Shown here in pieces: positions 8,950-16,980 of a DNA stretch of 64,000 bases (positions are counted from its first letter, which is position 1; every line of letters starts with the position of its first letter). The DNA is taken from NCBI RefSeq assembly GCF_963675065.1, contig NZ_OY775906.1:3078001-3142000 (forward strand). Reading direction: 5' to 3'. Origin of the DNA: an uncultured Draconibacterium sp. (GTDB taxonomy: Bacteria; Bacteroidota; Bacteroidia; Bacteroidales; Prolixibacteraceae). Under the pieces are notes generated by a model that did not search any database, was not told the DNA's origin, and saw nothing but the letters and a program-made list of their open reading frames with translations. The position numbers and the translations under genes are program-made.

Positions 8950-10587
8950 TTACATCATACCACCCATGCCGCCCATGCCAGGAGCACCCATTGGCATTGC
9001 AGGAGCATCTTCTTTAATCTCAACAATTACAGTTTCAGTAGTTAAGAACATACCGGCAATTGAAGCAGCGTTTTCAAGCGCAACACGAGTTACTTTTGCA
9101 GGATCAATAACACCGGCTTCGTAAAGTTTCTGGTACTCATCAATGCGAGCGTTGTAACCATAGTCGCCTTCTCCGTCTTTTACGTTTTGAACAATAACGG
9201 CACCTTCTTTACCAGCGTTTGCTACGATCTGACGCAATGGCTCTTCGATGGCACGTTTAACTATTTCAACACCTGTTGTTTCGTCATCGTTTTCTCCTTT
9301 CAGGTCTTCTAATGCAGCAATTGCACGAACAAAAGCAACACCTCCACCAGGAACAATTCCTTCTTCAACAGCTGCACGAGTTGCGTGCAATGCATCGTCT
9401 ACGCGGTCTTTTTTCTCTTTCATTTCTACTTCTGAAGCAGCACCAACATAGATAACAGCAACACCACCGGCTAATTTTGCCAGACGCTCCTGCAGTTTTT
9501 CTTTGTCGTAATCAGAAGTTGTTGTTTCCATCTGAGTTTTAATTTGGTTAACACGAGCAGCAATAGCTTCTTGTGCTCCGGCACCATTAACTACTGTTGT
9601 ATTTTCTTTGTCAACAGTAATTTTTTCGCACTGGCCTAACATATCAATTGTAGCTTGTTCCAGTTTCATACCTTTTTCTTCCGTAATCACTGTTCCACCA
9701 GTCAGGATTGCAATGTCTTCCAACATTTCTTTTCGGCGATCGCCAAAACCAGGTGCTTTAACAGCACATACTTTTAACGAACCACGCAAACGGTTAACAA
9801 CCAAAGTTGCCAATGCTTCGCCATCTACATCTTCAGAAATGATCATTAACGGACGACCTGTTTGAGCTGTAGCTTCCAATACCGGAAGAAGGTCTTTCAT
9901 TGTACTGATCTTTTTGTCGTGGATCAGAATATATGGATTATCCAATTCTGCAACCATTTTTTCTGCATCGGTTACAAAATATGGAGAAAGGTAACCACGG
10001 TCGAATTGCATACCTTCAACTACATCAACGTAAGTGTCAGTACCTTTTGCTTCTTCAATTGTGATAACACCTTCTTTATGAACTTTTTTCATTGCCTCTG
10101 CAATCAACGAACCGATAACTGCATCGTTGTTAGCAGAGATTTTTGCTACTGATTCGATTTTTGCGTAGTCGTCACCAATTGTTTGAGCCTGCTCCTTAAT
10201 GCTTGTAACAACAGCTTCAACAGCTTTGTCGATACCACGTTTCAGGTCCATTGGATTTGCACCTGCAGTTACGTTTTTCAAACCAACATTAACAATCGAT
10301 TGTGCCAAAACAGTTGCAGTAGTCGTACCATCACCAGCGTCATCACCGGTTTTAGAAGCTACTTCTTTAACCATTTGTGCGCCCATATTTTCGTATGCGT
10401 CGCTTAACTCAATTTCTTTTGCAACAGTTACACCGTCTTTAGTAATTTGTGGTGCACCAAATTTTTTCTCGATTACTACATTACGACCTTTTGGTCCTAA
10501 AGTAACTTTTACAGCGTTAGCCAGTTGATCAACACCACTCTTAAGCAAATCGCGTGCTTCAATATCGAATTTAATTTCTTTAGCCAT
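8950..10587 (-). CDS. groL: Chaperonin GroEL (Hsp60)
   Basis: This 545-residue cytosolic chaperonin forms the double-heptamer ring that folds proteins in an ATP-dependent cycle with GroES. The N-terminal VTLGPKGRNVVIEKKFGAP and the ATP-site GDGTTTATVLAQ near residue 86 are present. The C-terminus is the flexible Gly-Met tail (GMGGMGGMM). It follows groS by 25 bases and ends at a strong terminator, forming the classical groSL operon. Confidence 0.99.
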   Translation of the reverse strand: MAKEIKFDIEARDLLKSGVDQLANAVKVTLGPKGRNVVIEKKFGAPQITKDGVTVAKEIELSDAYENMGAQMVKEVASKTGDDAGDGTTTATVLAQSIVNVGLKNVTAGANPMDLKRGIDKAVEAVVTSIKEQAQTIGDDYAKIESVAKISANNDAVIGSLIAEAMKKVHKEGVITIEEAKGTDTYVDVVEGMQFDRGYLSPYFVTDAEKMVAELDNPYILIHDKKISTMKDLLPVLEATAQTGRPLMIISEDVDGEALATLVVNRLRGSLKVCAVKAPGFGDRRKEMLEDIAILTGGTVITEEKGMKLEQATIDMLGQCEKITVDKENTTVVNGAGAQEAIAARVNQIKTQMETTTSDYDKEKLQERLAKLAGGVAVIYVGAASEVEMKEKKDRVDDALHATRAAVEEGIVPGGGVAFVRAIAALEDLKGENDDETTGVEIVKRAIEEPLRQIVANAGKEGAVIVQNVKDGEGDYGYNARIDEYQKLYEAGVIDPAKVTRVALENAASIAGMFLTTETVIVEIKEDAPAMPMGAPGMGGMGGMM

Positions 10588-10612
10588 CTTTTCTGATTTT
10601 TACTTTTTGAAA

Positions 10613-10891
10613 TTAGTTAATGTATAAAACGTCAGATTGCGACATCAATAAATAATCTACTCCATCAATGTTCAATTCAGTACCTGAGTATTTACCGTAA
10701 AAAACAATATCACCAACTTTTAATTCCATTGGCTCATCTTTTTTATCAGCGCCTACCAATACTACAGTACCAACCTGTGGTTTTTCCTTTGCCGAATCAG
10801 GAATAATGATTCCACTCACTGTTTTTTCTTCTGCTTCCTGTGGTTGAACCAGGATCTTGCCAGCAAGAATTTTACCTTTTAAATCTGCCAT
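10613..10891 (-). CDS. groS: Co-chaperonin GroES (Hsp10)
   Basis: The 92-residue protein is the lid of the GroEL chamber. It shows the GroES start (KILVQPQEAEEKTVSGIIIPDSA), the mobile-loop region around residues 18-33, and the C-terminal VDYLLMSQSDVLYI. It is the first gene of the groS-groL operon. No CIRCE element (TTAGCACTC-N9-GAGTGCTAA) is visible upstream, so HrcA-type control is not supported by sequence. Confidence 0.98.
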   Translation of the reverse strand: MADLKGKILAGKILVQPQEAEEKTVSGIIIPDSAKEKPQVGTVVLVGADKKDEPMELKVGDIVFYGKYSGTELNIDGVDYLLMSQSDVLYIN

Positions 10892-11252
10892 TTTGTTTTA
10901 GTTTTTTATGATTAAATATTTTTTTCGTTTTAACGCACTTTCTGTATCATATTTTATGCCAATACAGAAAAAGCCTCCCAGCCTTGCAAATTAAGGACAA
11001 AATTACATCAGGAACTTCTTTCGAGCCTCACAACACCAACCTTAACAGCTGATTTTCTTCACATTACACGCCTGACAGTTTCCCTGTCATGGTGGCAGTA
11101 AAATGACTGGATTTTCTACTCCATCCCATTTAATACTTTATTGTCTTTTTATTTACTTTTCCGCAACTATTACCTCAAATTCCTCGTACTTATTAAAGTC
11201 GGAAAACTCGAGCCTAAGTACCCTGGAACAGTAACACTTAAAACAGGAAGCC
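10892..11252. other. 361-bp divergent intergenic region, groS and lipoprotein gene
   Basis: This region must hold the groS promoter on the minus strand and a promoter for the plus-strand lipoprotein gene. The best groS candidate is TAATTTTG at 10998-11005 (minus strand, matching TAnnTTTG), with no well-spaced TTG. A small dyad TGACAG/CTGTCA lies at 11073-11089. I find no coding sequence. Confidence 0.5.
10998..11005 (-). promoter_or_regulatory. Candidate groS -7 element
   Basis: The minus-strand octamer TAATTTTG fits the Bacteroidota TAnnTTTG -7 element about 107 bases upstream of groS. The only nearby upstream TTG is 25 bases away, longer than usual. Support comes from the single motif only. 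Confidence 0.4.
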
Positions 11253-11831
11253 ATGAAACTCAAAAATTTAATTTTATTGGGGGTACTCTTACTACCTCTG
11301 TTTGCTTGCGACGATGCAAACACCGATTATACAACCGAAACCAAATTGATCGTCGACATTCCAACAAAATCGTATTTAGCCAATCTCAGCGAATCTACAG
11401 AAACCTATCACTTTGATGGTATTGGAATCTTCTGCCTGAGTTACAGCAATGAACTGAAAAAATGCCCGGGCGATGTTGTTCAGATTAATCCGGGAGTGGG
11501 TTCTACAATTTCGTTTGAAGCTTTGCAAAACAACGAAATAATTGAAGAGCTTCAACTCATAATCTCGTACAAAATACAAGGCGATGACAATTACCAGCAA
11601 ATTCATTCAGTAGATTTGTTACAGGCTGGCAAATTGTTGAGCAGCGATACACATACATTAGAATTGGATGATGTTCTGGCTCCGCTAATCAACCGGCTGA
11701 ACGAAAATCCACGTTATCTTATTTCAATTGAGATTAAGGGCCTTGCCAACTTTAATCTTTCATCCAACGCACAATTTGCAATTCCTCTAATTATTGAGAG
11801 TGAATACAACTCACCACGATTTACCTTATAG
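11253..11831 (+). CDS. Putative lipoprotein of unknown function
   Basis: The 192-residue product begins with a type II signal: positively charged MKLK, a hydrophobic stretch, and the lipobox LFAC with Cys19. It is thus predicted to be lipidated and membrane-anchored on the periplasmic or surface side. The remainder is acidic and of mixed, probably beta-rich composition; two cysteines (FCLSY and KKCPGD segments) might pair. I recognise no family. It is followed by its own terminator and interrupts the usual groSL/secG neighbourhood. Confidence 0.75.
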   Translation: MKLKNLILLGVLLLPLFACDDANTDYTTETKLIVDIPTKSYLANLSESTETYHFDGIGIFCLSYSNELKKCPGDVVQINPGVGSTISFEALQNNEIIEELQLIISYKIQGDDNYQQIHSVDLLQAGKLLSSDTHTLELDDVLAPLINRLNENPRYLISIEIKGLANFNLSSNAQFAIPLIIESEYNSPRFTL

Positions 11832-11861
11832 AATTTTAAGAACAAGAAACATCTTTACCGG

Positions 11862-11910
11862 AAAATAGCCGAGCATTCAACAAAATTAAAAAAGAATGCC
11901 CGGCTATTTT
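11862..11910 (+). terminator. Terminator after the lipoprotein gene
   Basis: AAAATAGCCG pairs with CGGCTATTTT, then after one A/C mismatch GCATTC pairs with GAATGC, leaving a 15-base A-rich loop. It starts 30 bases past the lipoprotein stop and is followed by CGTTTT. Confidence 0.75.
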
Positions 11911-12025
11911 CGTTTTAAATGCACATAAAAAACAGCAATCAGCCGGCTATCAAAAACAATCTTACTTGTTGATTTACAATATCTTTTTTTGTACATTTAA
12001 CACCAATACACCAAACTGCATTATT

Positions 12026-12511
12026 ATGCAATCAAGAAAAACAATGGCCAATCACAGCTTCGACATGCTTGCCGAATCAGGAGAGTTTATGAATTTGGTT
12101 TTAGACAATATTACCAGCTGTGTGTTATTGCTCGACAAAGACATGAGATTGCAAGCGTTCAATAATGCGCTAAAAACGATTTTTTCGAACAAAACTGGCG
12201 AGGACCTTTTATACATGCTTTGCGGCGAAGCAATTGGATGTGCTTACCAAATTGAAGAAGCAAAAGATTGTGGAAAAACCAGTAAATGTTGTACCTGTGA
12301 GCTACGGCTGGCAGCCTTCGATTCGTACCTCAACAATACTGTTGTGTACAAACAACATATCAGGCGCCCGTTTTTTAATAAACATGGCGAATGCGAAATG
12401 AAAGACCTACAGTTTTCAACCCGTCATTTCTATTTTAGAAAAGAGAAATACATCATCCTTATTATTGATGATATTACAGAAAAGACAACTCCTCCCAACT
12501 CACATCAATAA
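12026..12511 (+). CDS. Stand-alone PAS-like protein with a cysteine cluster
   Basis: Taking the ATG at 12026 gives 161 residues; the frame is open 20 codons further upstream but that part is low-complexity. Residues about 20-155 look like one PAS domain (NLVLDNITSCVLLLDKDMRLQAFNNA, ending YIILIIDDITEK). Inserted in it is a cysteine cluster with Cys66, Cys72, Cys82, Cys88, Cys89 and Cys91. The spacing GC-x9-CG-x4-C-x2-C resembles PAS domains of some sensor kinases, where metal or redox sensing is suspected. No output domain is attached, so it must act through a partner. The domain call is from pattern only. Confidence 0.65.
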   Translation: MQSRKTMANHSFDMLAESGEFMNLVLDNITSCVLLLDKDMRLQAFNNALKTIFSNKTGEDLLYMLCGEAIGCAYQIEEAKDCGKTSKCCTCELRLAAFDSYLNNTVVYKQHIRRPFFNKHGECEMKDLQFSTRHFYFRKEKYIILIIDDITEKTTPPNSHQ

Positions 12512-12536
12512 TTATATAAGAACTTAGACCATAAAA

Positions 12537-12562
12537 AAAGCCGTTCGAAATTGAACGGCTTT
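12537..12562. terminator. Bidirectional terminator between the PAS gene and secG
   Basis: AAAGCCGTTC pairs with GAACGGCTTT around a short GAAATT loop, with A and T runs on the two sides. It sits between the convergent PAS gene and secG and can serve both. Confidence 0.85.
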
Positions 12563-12584
12563 TATATATCATTTTTTTTGAATC

Positions 12585-12947
12585 CTAGTTTTCACCACCT
12601 TCATCGTCGGCAGCCGGAGTTTCTTCAGCTGCAGGTGGAGGCGTTGTTGGGAATGTTGGTACCTGGGTAGGATCAACAGCTGTTTCAATTTGGTCCTGTA
12701 CACGACTTCCTTCTTCTGCCTGCTCACGAGGAATAAAACCCGCTCCTATAACAGAAAGGAATAATAACGCTCCGGCCAAAAACCATGTTCCTTTTTCAAG
12801 AAAATCGGTTGTTTTGCGCACGCCCATAACCTGACCTGAAGACTGGAAGTTACTTGCCAGACCTCCTCCTTTAGAGTTTTGTACCAGCACAATCAGTACC
12901 AAAAGGATACAAACGATAAATAGTAAAACGGTGATTAAAGTATACAT
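12585..12947 (-). CDS. secG: Protein translocase subunit SecG
   Basis: SecG assists SecYEG translocation in the inner membrane. The 120-residue product has the two SecG helices (residues about 1-22 and 55-75) joined by the conserved loop QNSKGGGLASNFQSSGQVMG. The C-terminal 40 residues are a Pro/Glu/Ala-rich acidic tail ending EGGEN, longer than in E. coli SecG and typical of Bacteroidota. It is the last gene of the sigma-54 activator-lptE-TPR-secG operon, 5 bases behind its neighbour. Confidence 0.95.
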   Translation of the reverse strand: MYTLITVLLFIVCILLVLIVLVQNSKGGGLASNFQSSGQVMGVRKTTDFLEKGTWFLAGALLFLSVIGAGFIPREQAEEGSRVQDQIETAVDPTQVPTFPTTPPPAAEETPAADDEGGEN

Positions 12948-12952
12948 CTTTT

Positions 12953-13552
12953 CTAATTATTATTCTTTAACAATTCAATTTCTTCAATACGGCCTGCAAA
13001 GTAAACACTTTTTTCCGGATATTTCAAACTTAATTTTTTATAGGCATCCAAAGCTTTATCAAAGTTATTTTGCTGAAAATAAATCGACGCCAAAGTTTCG
13101 GTAACCAACTCGTCATCTTCTTTTACCGATTGCTCTATATGTGCAGTATCGCCAACATTCCCGTTGGTATCCGAATTAATTTTTACCGTTCCTAAACGAG
13201 TGCTGTTGGCCGACAAAAATTTGTCGATCAACGAATTTTCAGCTTGAATTTCAACATCTCCCTCCAATCGATAACCGGCTGATGTTTTATCTTCGGAAGC
13301 AACCGCCTGCTGGTTAGGCAACTCATCATTTATGTATTTGAATAATACCTTTCGGTCGGGAACCATAACCGCCACTTTCTTCAAAACAGTATCATAATCA
13401 GTATGCTTCAGATTCTTCAGGTTCTTTAAATACAACAACCATCCTGCTGAAAACCATGGAAAATCGACAGTGAGTTTTCTTACCTCATCCAATGTCTCTC
13501 CATTCAGCGATTTCGATGTATTTAAATATGACAGAAACTGCTCCATTTCCAT
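12953..13552 (-). CDS. Hypothetical cytosolic protein with a C-terminal TPR-like repeat
   Basis: Starting at MEMEQFLSYL, two bases after the lptE stop, gives 199 residues; a longer frame from 13603 overlaps lptE and is less likely. Residues about 150-185 (TLASIYFQQNNFDKALDAYKKLSLKYPEK) resemble one tetratricopeptide repeat, a protein-protein contact motif. The first 60 residues are helical with several aromatics, and the centre is low-complexity. No enzyme motif is visible. It is coupled to lptE and secG, so a role near envelope assembly is possible but unproven. Confidence 0.7.
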   Translation of the reverse strand: MEMEQFLSYLNTSKSLNGETLDEVRKLTVDFPWFSAGWLLYLKNLKNLKHTDYDTVLKKVAVMVPDRKVLFKYINDELPNQQAVASEDKTSAGYRLEGDVEIQAENSLIDKFLSANSTRLGTVKINSDTNGNVGDTAHIEQSVKEDDELVTETLASIYFQQNNFDKALDAYKKLSLKYPEKSVYFAGRIEEIELLKNNN

Positions 13553-13553
13553 A

Positions 13554-14069
13554 CTACCAGTTTGCAATGGTTGCGTTAAAAATATCGTCGGTAAGTTTCT
13601 CAATAATTTCGGCGCTCAATTCTTCTTCCACCGAACTGATTGAAAGGTTACTATCAAAATCTTCATAGGCCGAGAATGATTTTTCGAAATTTTCTTCGGG
13701 CTCTTGATTGTTGGTATACTTCACATTAATTGTAATGGTAAGACGTGTTTGTGCCGACACATCCTCTTTTTGAACTGACATTGGACGGAACTCATACCCT
13801 GTAATCTGCCCTTCAAATTCAAGGTCGCCGCTTTCCGACAGTTCATTTAGAGATGTTTGACGCGTTAATTTTTCGCGCAATTCTTCTGTAAAACTCTGAC
13901 TCAAAGTAGGGTTGATCAAACGTGCACGATTAGGAAAATAATATACAGTAAATGTTTTTACGTTGGGCGACAAGTTAGCTCCGGTAAATGAATAACTAAC
14001 TTTACACGATGGCGCCAAAACGGCAACCACACCCACTAAAACGGCAACAAACAATAGTTTTCTCAACAT
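13554..14069 (-). CDS. lptE: LptE-like LPS-assembly lipoprotein
   Basis: The ATG at 14069 gives 171 residues with a lipoprotein signal and lipobox APSC (Cys22), followed by VSYSFTG and the NLSPNVKTFTVYYFPNRA region seen in Bacteroidota LptE proteins. LptE plugs the LptD barrel and helps place lipopolysaccharide in the outer leaflet. The gene lies 4 bases after the sigma-54 activator stop and 1 base before the next start region, so expression is tightly coupled. The assignment leans on synteny as well as sequence. Confidence 0.82.
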   Translation of the reverse strand: MLRKLLFVAVLVGVVAVLAPSCKVSYSFTGANLSPNVKTFTVYYFPNRARLINPTLSQSFTEELREKLTRQTSLNELSESGDLEFEGQITGYEFRPMSVQKEDVSAQTRLTITINVKYTNNQEPEENFEKSFSAYEDFDSNLSISSVEEELSAEIIEKLTDDIFNATIANW

Positions 14070-14073
14070 ACTT

Positions 14074-15306
14074 TTATCCCTTAATATCGTATTCTTTAAT
14101 TTTGCGGTATAATGTCCGTTCCGAAATTCCCAATTCCTGAGCGGCATATTTTCTTTTCCCGCGGTGTTTCTCCAATGCTTTCTGAATCAACTCAATTTCT
14201 TTATCGGCCAAAGAAAGTGATTCTTCAACAAATTCCTCCGTATCCTGAATATTATCTTTATCAACCGAGGTAATATGAATCGGATTCGGCACCTGTTCTT
14301 TTGCCACAAATTTGCCATCGTCGGTATTGTACAAATTTCGAATAATCTGTGCCTGATCACCTGAAATTGGAGCATCTCGGTTTTCCATTAAATCGAGTAC
14401 CAGTTTTTTCAGGTCGTTCATATCGCTCTTCATATCAAAAAGAACTTTGTACAATATTTCGCGTTCGTTGGCAAACGATTTATTGTTTTCATCGCGGGCC
14501 AGCAAAGCCGGCAAATTAGCTCCTCCGCTTACAGGTAAATACGGGCGTAACGCTTCGGCCGAAATATCACGTTCCTGCTCAATTATCGAAATCTGTTCAG
14601 TAATATTTTTTAACTGGCGGATATTTCCGGGCCAGCGAAAACTTACCAAAACAGTTCGGGCGTCTTCTTCTAAACGCACGGGTGGCATCCGGTATTTTTC
14701 GGCAAAATCGCGCGCAAATTTTCGAAACAACAAAATAACATCGTCGGGGCGTTCGCGTAACGGTGGAATTGCAATCGGCACCGTATTTAAACGATAATAC
14801 AAATCCTCACGGAATTTTCCCTCCTCAATTGCTATAGGAATATTTACGTTGGTGGCGGCAATTACCCGCACATTGGTTTTTATTACCTGCGACGAACCAA
14901 CCTTCATAAACTCGCCGGTTTCCAACACACGCAGTAAACGCACTTGAGTTGATAAAGGCAACTCGCCAATTTCATCCAAAAATATGGTTCCGCCATTGGC
15001 TTCCTGAAAATATCCTTTTCGGTCGGCAAGTGCTCCGGTAAATGCTCCTTTTTCGTGCCCGAACAACTCTGAGTCGATTGTTCCCTCGGGGATGGCTCCA
15101 CAGTTTACGGCAATGTATTTACCATGTTTCCGGCTCGAGAACTGATGTATTATTTGTGGGAATATTTCTTTACCAACACCACTTTCTCCGGTTACAAAAA
15201 CCGACAAATCGGTTGGCGCCACCTGAACGGCAACTTCAATGGCCCGGTTTATTCCGGCGGTGTTTCCTATTATTCCAAATCTTTGTTTTATTGCTTGTAA
15301 TTCCAT
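14074..15306 (-). CDS. Sigma-54-dependent transcriptional activator, Fis-type
   Basis: The product (410 residues from MELQAIKQ) begins almost directly with the AAA+ sigma-54 interaction domain. It has Walker A GESGVGKE near residue 40, the sigma-54 contact loop GAFTGA, Walker B GTIFLDEIGE and an arginine-finger region (FREDLYYRLN). A long Asp/Glu-rich linker follows (about 290-360), then a C-terminal Fis-type helix-turn-helix (ELGISERTLYRKIKEY). There is no receiver, PAS or GAF domain, so control must come from a partner or from expression level. It leads the lptE-secG operon. Confidence 0.92.
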   Translation of the reverse strand: MELQAIKQRFGIIGNTAGINRAIEVAVQVAPTDLSVFVTGESGVGKEIFPQIIHQFSSRKHGKYIAVNCGAIPEGTIDSELFGHEKGAFTGALADRKGYFQEANGGTIFLDEIGELPLSTQVRLLRVLETGEFMKVGSSQVIKTNVRVIAATNVNIPIAIEEGKFREDLYYRLNTVPIAIPPLRERPDDVILLFRKFARDFAEKYRMPPVRLEEDARTVLVSFRWPGNIRQLKNITEQISIIEQERDISAEALRPYLPVSGGANLPALLARDENNKSFANEREILYKVLFDMKSDMNDLKKLVLDLMENRDAPISGDQAQIIRNLYNTDDGKFVAKEQVPNPIHITSVDKDNIQDTEEFVEESLSLADKEIELIQKALEKHRGKRKYAAQELGISERTLYRKIKEYDIKG

Positions 15307-15328
15307 ATTATATCCAGTCAACAACTTG

Positions 15329-15336
15329 CAAATTTA
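15329..15336 (-). promoter_or_regulatory. Candidate -7 element for the sigma-54 activator operon
   Basis: The minus-strand octamer TAAATTTG fits TAnnTTTG. It lies 22 bases upstream of the chosen start, predicting a leader of about 17 bases. No well-spaced TTG is seen. Confidence 0.45.
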
Positions 15337-15470
15337 CAATTTTTCAACGGCAATGACAGAAAGTCAGTCACAATTAAGTTTTTTTAGGTTTTTTCTACAT
15401 CGAGGAGTCTTTTGCAAATCCTGTTTCAACATATTTCCTGCGCAATGCAGGTTATATCTTAAGCGATTAT

Positions 15471-15478
15471 TATCTTTG
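15471..15478 (+). promoter_or_regulatory. Candidate -7 element for kdsB
   Basis: TATCTTTG matches the TAnnTTTG element, with a predicted start near 15484 and a leader of about 60 bases before the kdsB ATG. No TTG at normal spacing is present. Confidence 0.5.
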
Positions 15479-15546
15479 ATGCGTCGGTAAATATTTCTGA
15501 CAAATTGTTCGCAAAACATACTGTAAACGAATTAAATAATAGAAGA

Positions 15547-16281
15547 ATGAACTTCATTGGAATTATACCAGCTCGTTATCAATCCTCACGATTTCCGGGA
15601 AAGCCGCTGGCAAAAATAAAGGACAAACCTATGATTCAGTGGGTGTATGAAAATGCATCAAAAGCCCTTCCCTATGTTTGTGTCGCTACCGACGACGATC
15701 GTATTTTCGAAGCAGTAAAAACATTTGGCGGCGAAGTAGTAAAAACACTGTCTTCGCATCAAAGTGGCACCGACCGCTGTGCCGAGGCAGCATTAATAAT
15801 TGCCAAAAAGCACCCTGTAGATATCGTGGTAAACATACAAGGAGACGAGCCTTTTGTAAAACCGGAACAAATTGAATTGATTAAGTCGTGTTTTGAAAGC
15901 GAAACAGAAATTGCCACACTGGTAAAAAAAGTAAATTCACAAGAGGAACTTTTTAATCCGAACCGCCCAAAAGTGGTGCTCGACAAAAACGATTTTGCCT
16001 TGTATTTTAGCCGCTCTCCCATTCCGTATTTCCGTGGAGAAGAAAATAAAAACTGGGTAAAAAAACATACATTCTGGAGCCACATTGGCATGTATGCTTT
16101 TAAGGCCGACGTATTACAAAAAATAACTCAGCTTGAGCAAGGAAAACTGGAACTGGCCGAATCGCTGGAACAGCTGCGCTGGCTCGAAAATGGGTACAAA
16201 ATAAAAACAGCAGAGACAACATCTGCTACCATTGGCATTGATACTCCGGAAGATTTAGAAGCCGCTTTGCAACTGTTCTAA
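15547..16281 (+). CDS. kdsB: CMP-Kdo synthetase (3-deoxy-manno-octulosonate cytidylyltransferase)
   Basis: KdsB activates Kdo with CTP to CMP-Kdo for the LPS inner core. The ATG at 15547 gives 244 residues, the normal family length, beginning with IIPARYQSSRFPGKPLAKI, the nucleotide-binding loop. VNIQGDEPFV near residue 98 is the metal-binding motif and IGIDTPEDLEAA ends the protein. The longer frame from 15505 adds 14 residues of no family character. The presence of kdsB confirms a Gram-negative LPS with Kdo. Confidence 0.96.
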   Translation: MNFIGIIPARYQSSRFPGKPLAKIKDKPMIQWVYENASKALPYVCVATDDDRIFEAVKTFGGEVVKTLSSHQSGTDRCAEAALIIAKKHPVDIVVNIQGDEPFVKPEQIELIKSCFESETEIATLVKKVNSQEELFNPNRPKVVLDKNDFALYFSRSPIPYFRGEENKNWVKKHTFWSHIGMYAFKADVLQKITQLEQGKLELAESLEQLRWLENGYKIKTAETTSATIGIDTPEDLEAALQLF

Positions 16282-16356
16282 TTTTTTCCTGTCGTTATGT
16301 GCATACAGGCATGTTATTTGCTGCATATACTTAGGAAACAATTAAACAGTTCTGCC

Positions 16357-16707
16357 ATGAAATATATTATACTTTTCTTATTTACATTATTTATTGCTTC
16401 AGCGTCTTATGCTCAAGACACGGGATTCTCTTCATTGCAGAATGAAGAAGAAGCAAAAAACGAGGTAAAAATCTACCCCAATCCTTGTAAGAACAATAAA
16501 GTTACCGTTGATTATGCATTTAAAGAAATCAGCGAAATTCGTCTCACCAGCATTACAGGAAAACAGGTTTATTTGAAAGAGTACAAATTTCCTGTTTCAA
16601 AAATACAGCTGCAACTAAACGATATTCCAAACGGAATCTATCTGATTCAAATCTCAACAACCGACAATAAACGAACGGTAAAAAAACTGATGATCTCGAG
16701 AAATTAA
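16357..16707 (+). CDS. Minimal secreted protein consisting of a T9SS type A sorting domain
   Basis: The 116-residue precursor has a signal peptide (residues 1-20, ending SYAQ), a 15-residue acidic spacer, then a T9SS C-terminal domain of about 78 residues: KIYPNPCKNNKVTVDY, the central ITGKQVYLKEY, and NGIYLIQISTTDNKRTVKKLMI. No cargo domain is present. The sorting signal would direct it through PorU/PorV for surface attachment or release. Why a cell would export a bare sorting domain is unclear; it may be a remnant of a larger protein or a small surface protein. Confidence 0.82.
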   Translation: MKYIILFLFTLFIASASYAQDTGFSSLQNEEEAKNEVKIYPNPCKNNKVTVDYAFKEISEIRLTSITGKQVYLKEYKFPVSKIQLQLNDIPNGIYLIQISTTDNKRTVKKLMISRN

Positions 16708-16834
16708 TTTTTGAACAATTTTCTTTTTCCCCTGTAATTTCCAACGGTATTTATTTACTTTCACATGAAAATTAAATTGCACGTTGTTAAACGAGCATGA
16801 GAAAGGTTATCACGTAAAAGCGAATAATCAAAAT

Positions 16835-16980
16835 CATGCGAGTTACATCTTATACCTTTAAAACAAACTTTTTTAATAAGATGAAAGGAGCATGGATATT
16901 TTACGCACAAATGGGAATGACAAAATTCCACATGCGAGTTCCATGTGATTCCGCTAAAAACAAACTATTTTAATCACATG
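16835..16980 (+). repeat. Tandem hairpin leader, two diverged copies with covarying stems
   Basis: Copy A (16835-16884) and copy B (16931-16980) share CATGCGAGTT, then a stem, then a loop containing TAAAA-CAAACT-TTTTAAT, then the second arm ending in ATG. In A, CATCTTAT (16846-16853) pairs with ATAAGATG (16876-16883). In B, CATGTGATT (16942-16950) pairs with AATCACATG (16972-16980). The arms differ between copies, but both remain perfectly paired. The ATG ending arm B is the start codon of the phospholipase D-like gene; the ATG ending arm A opens a 30-codon frame that stops at 16973. Confidence 0.7.

Noticed and set aside
10892..11252. CIRCE operator upstream of groS
   Set aside because: I searched for TTAGCACTC-N9-GAGTGCTAA and found nothing close; only a 6-bp dyad is present.
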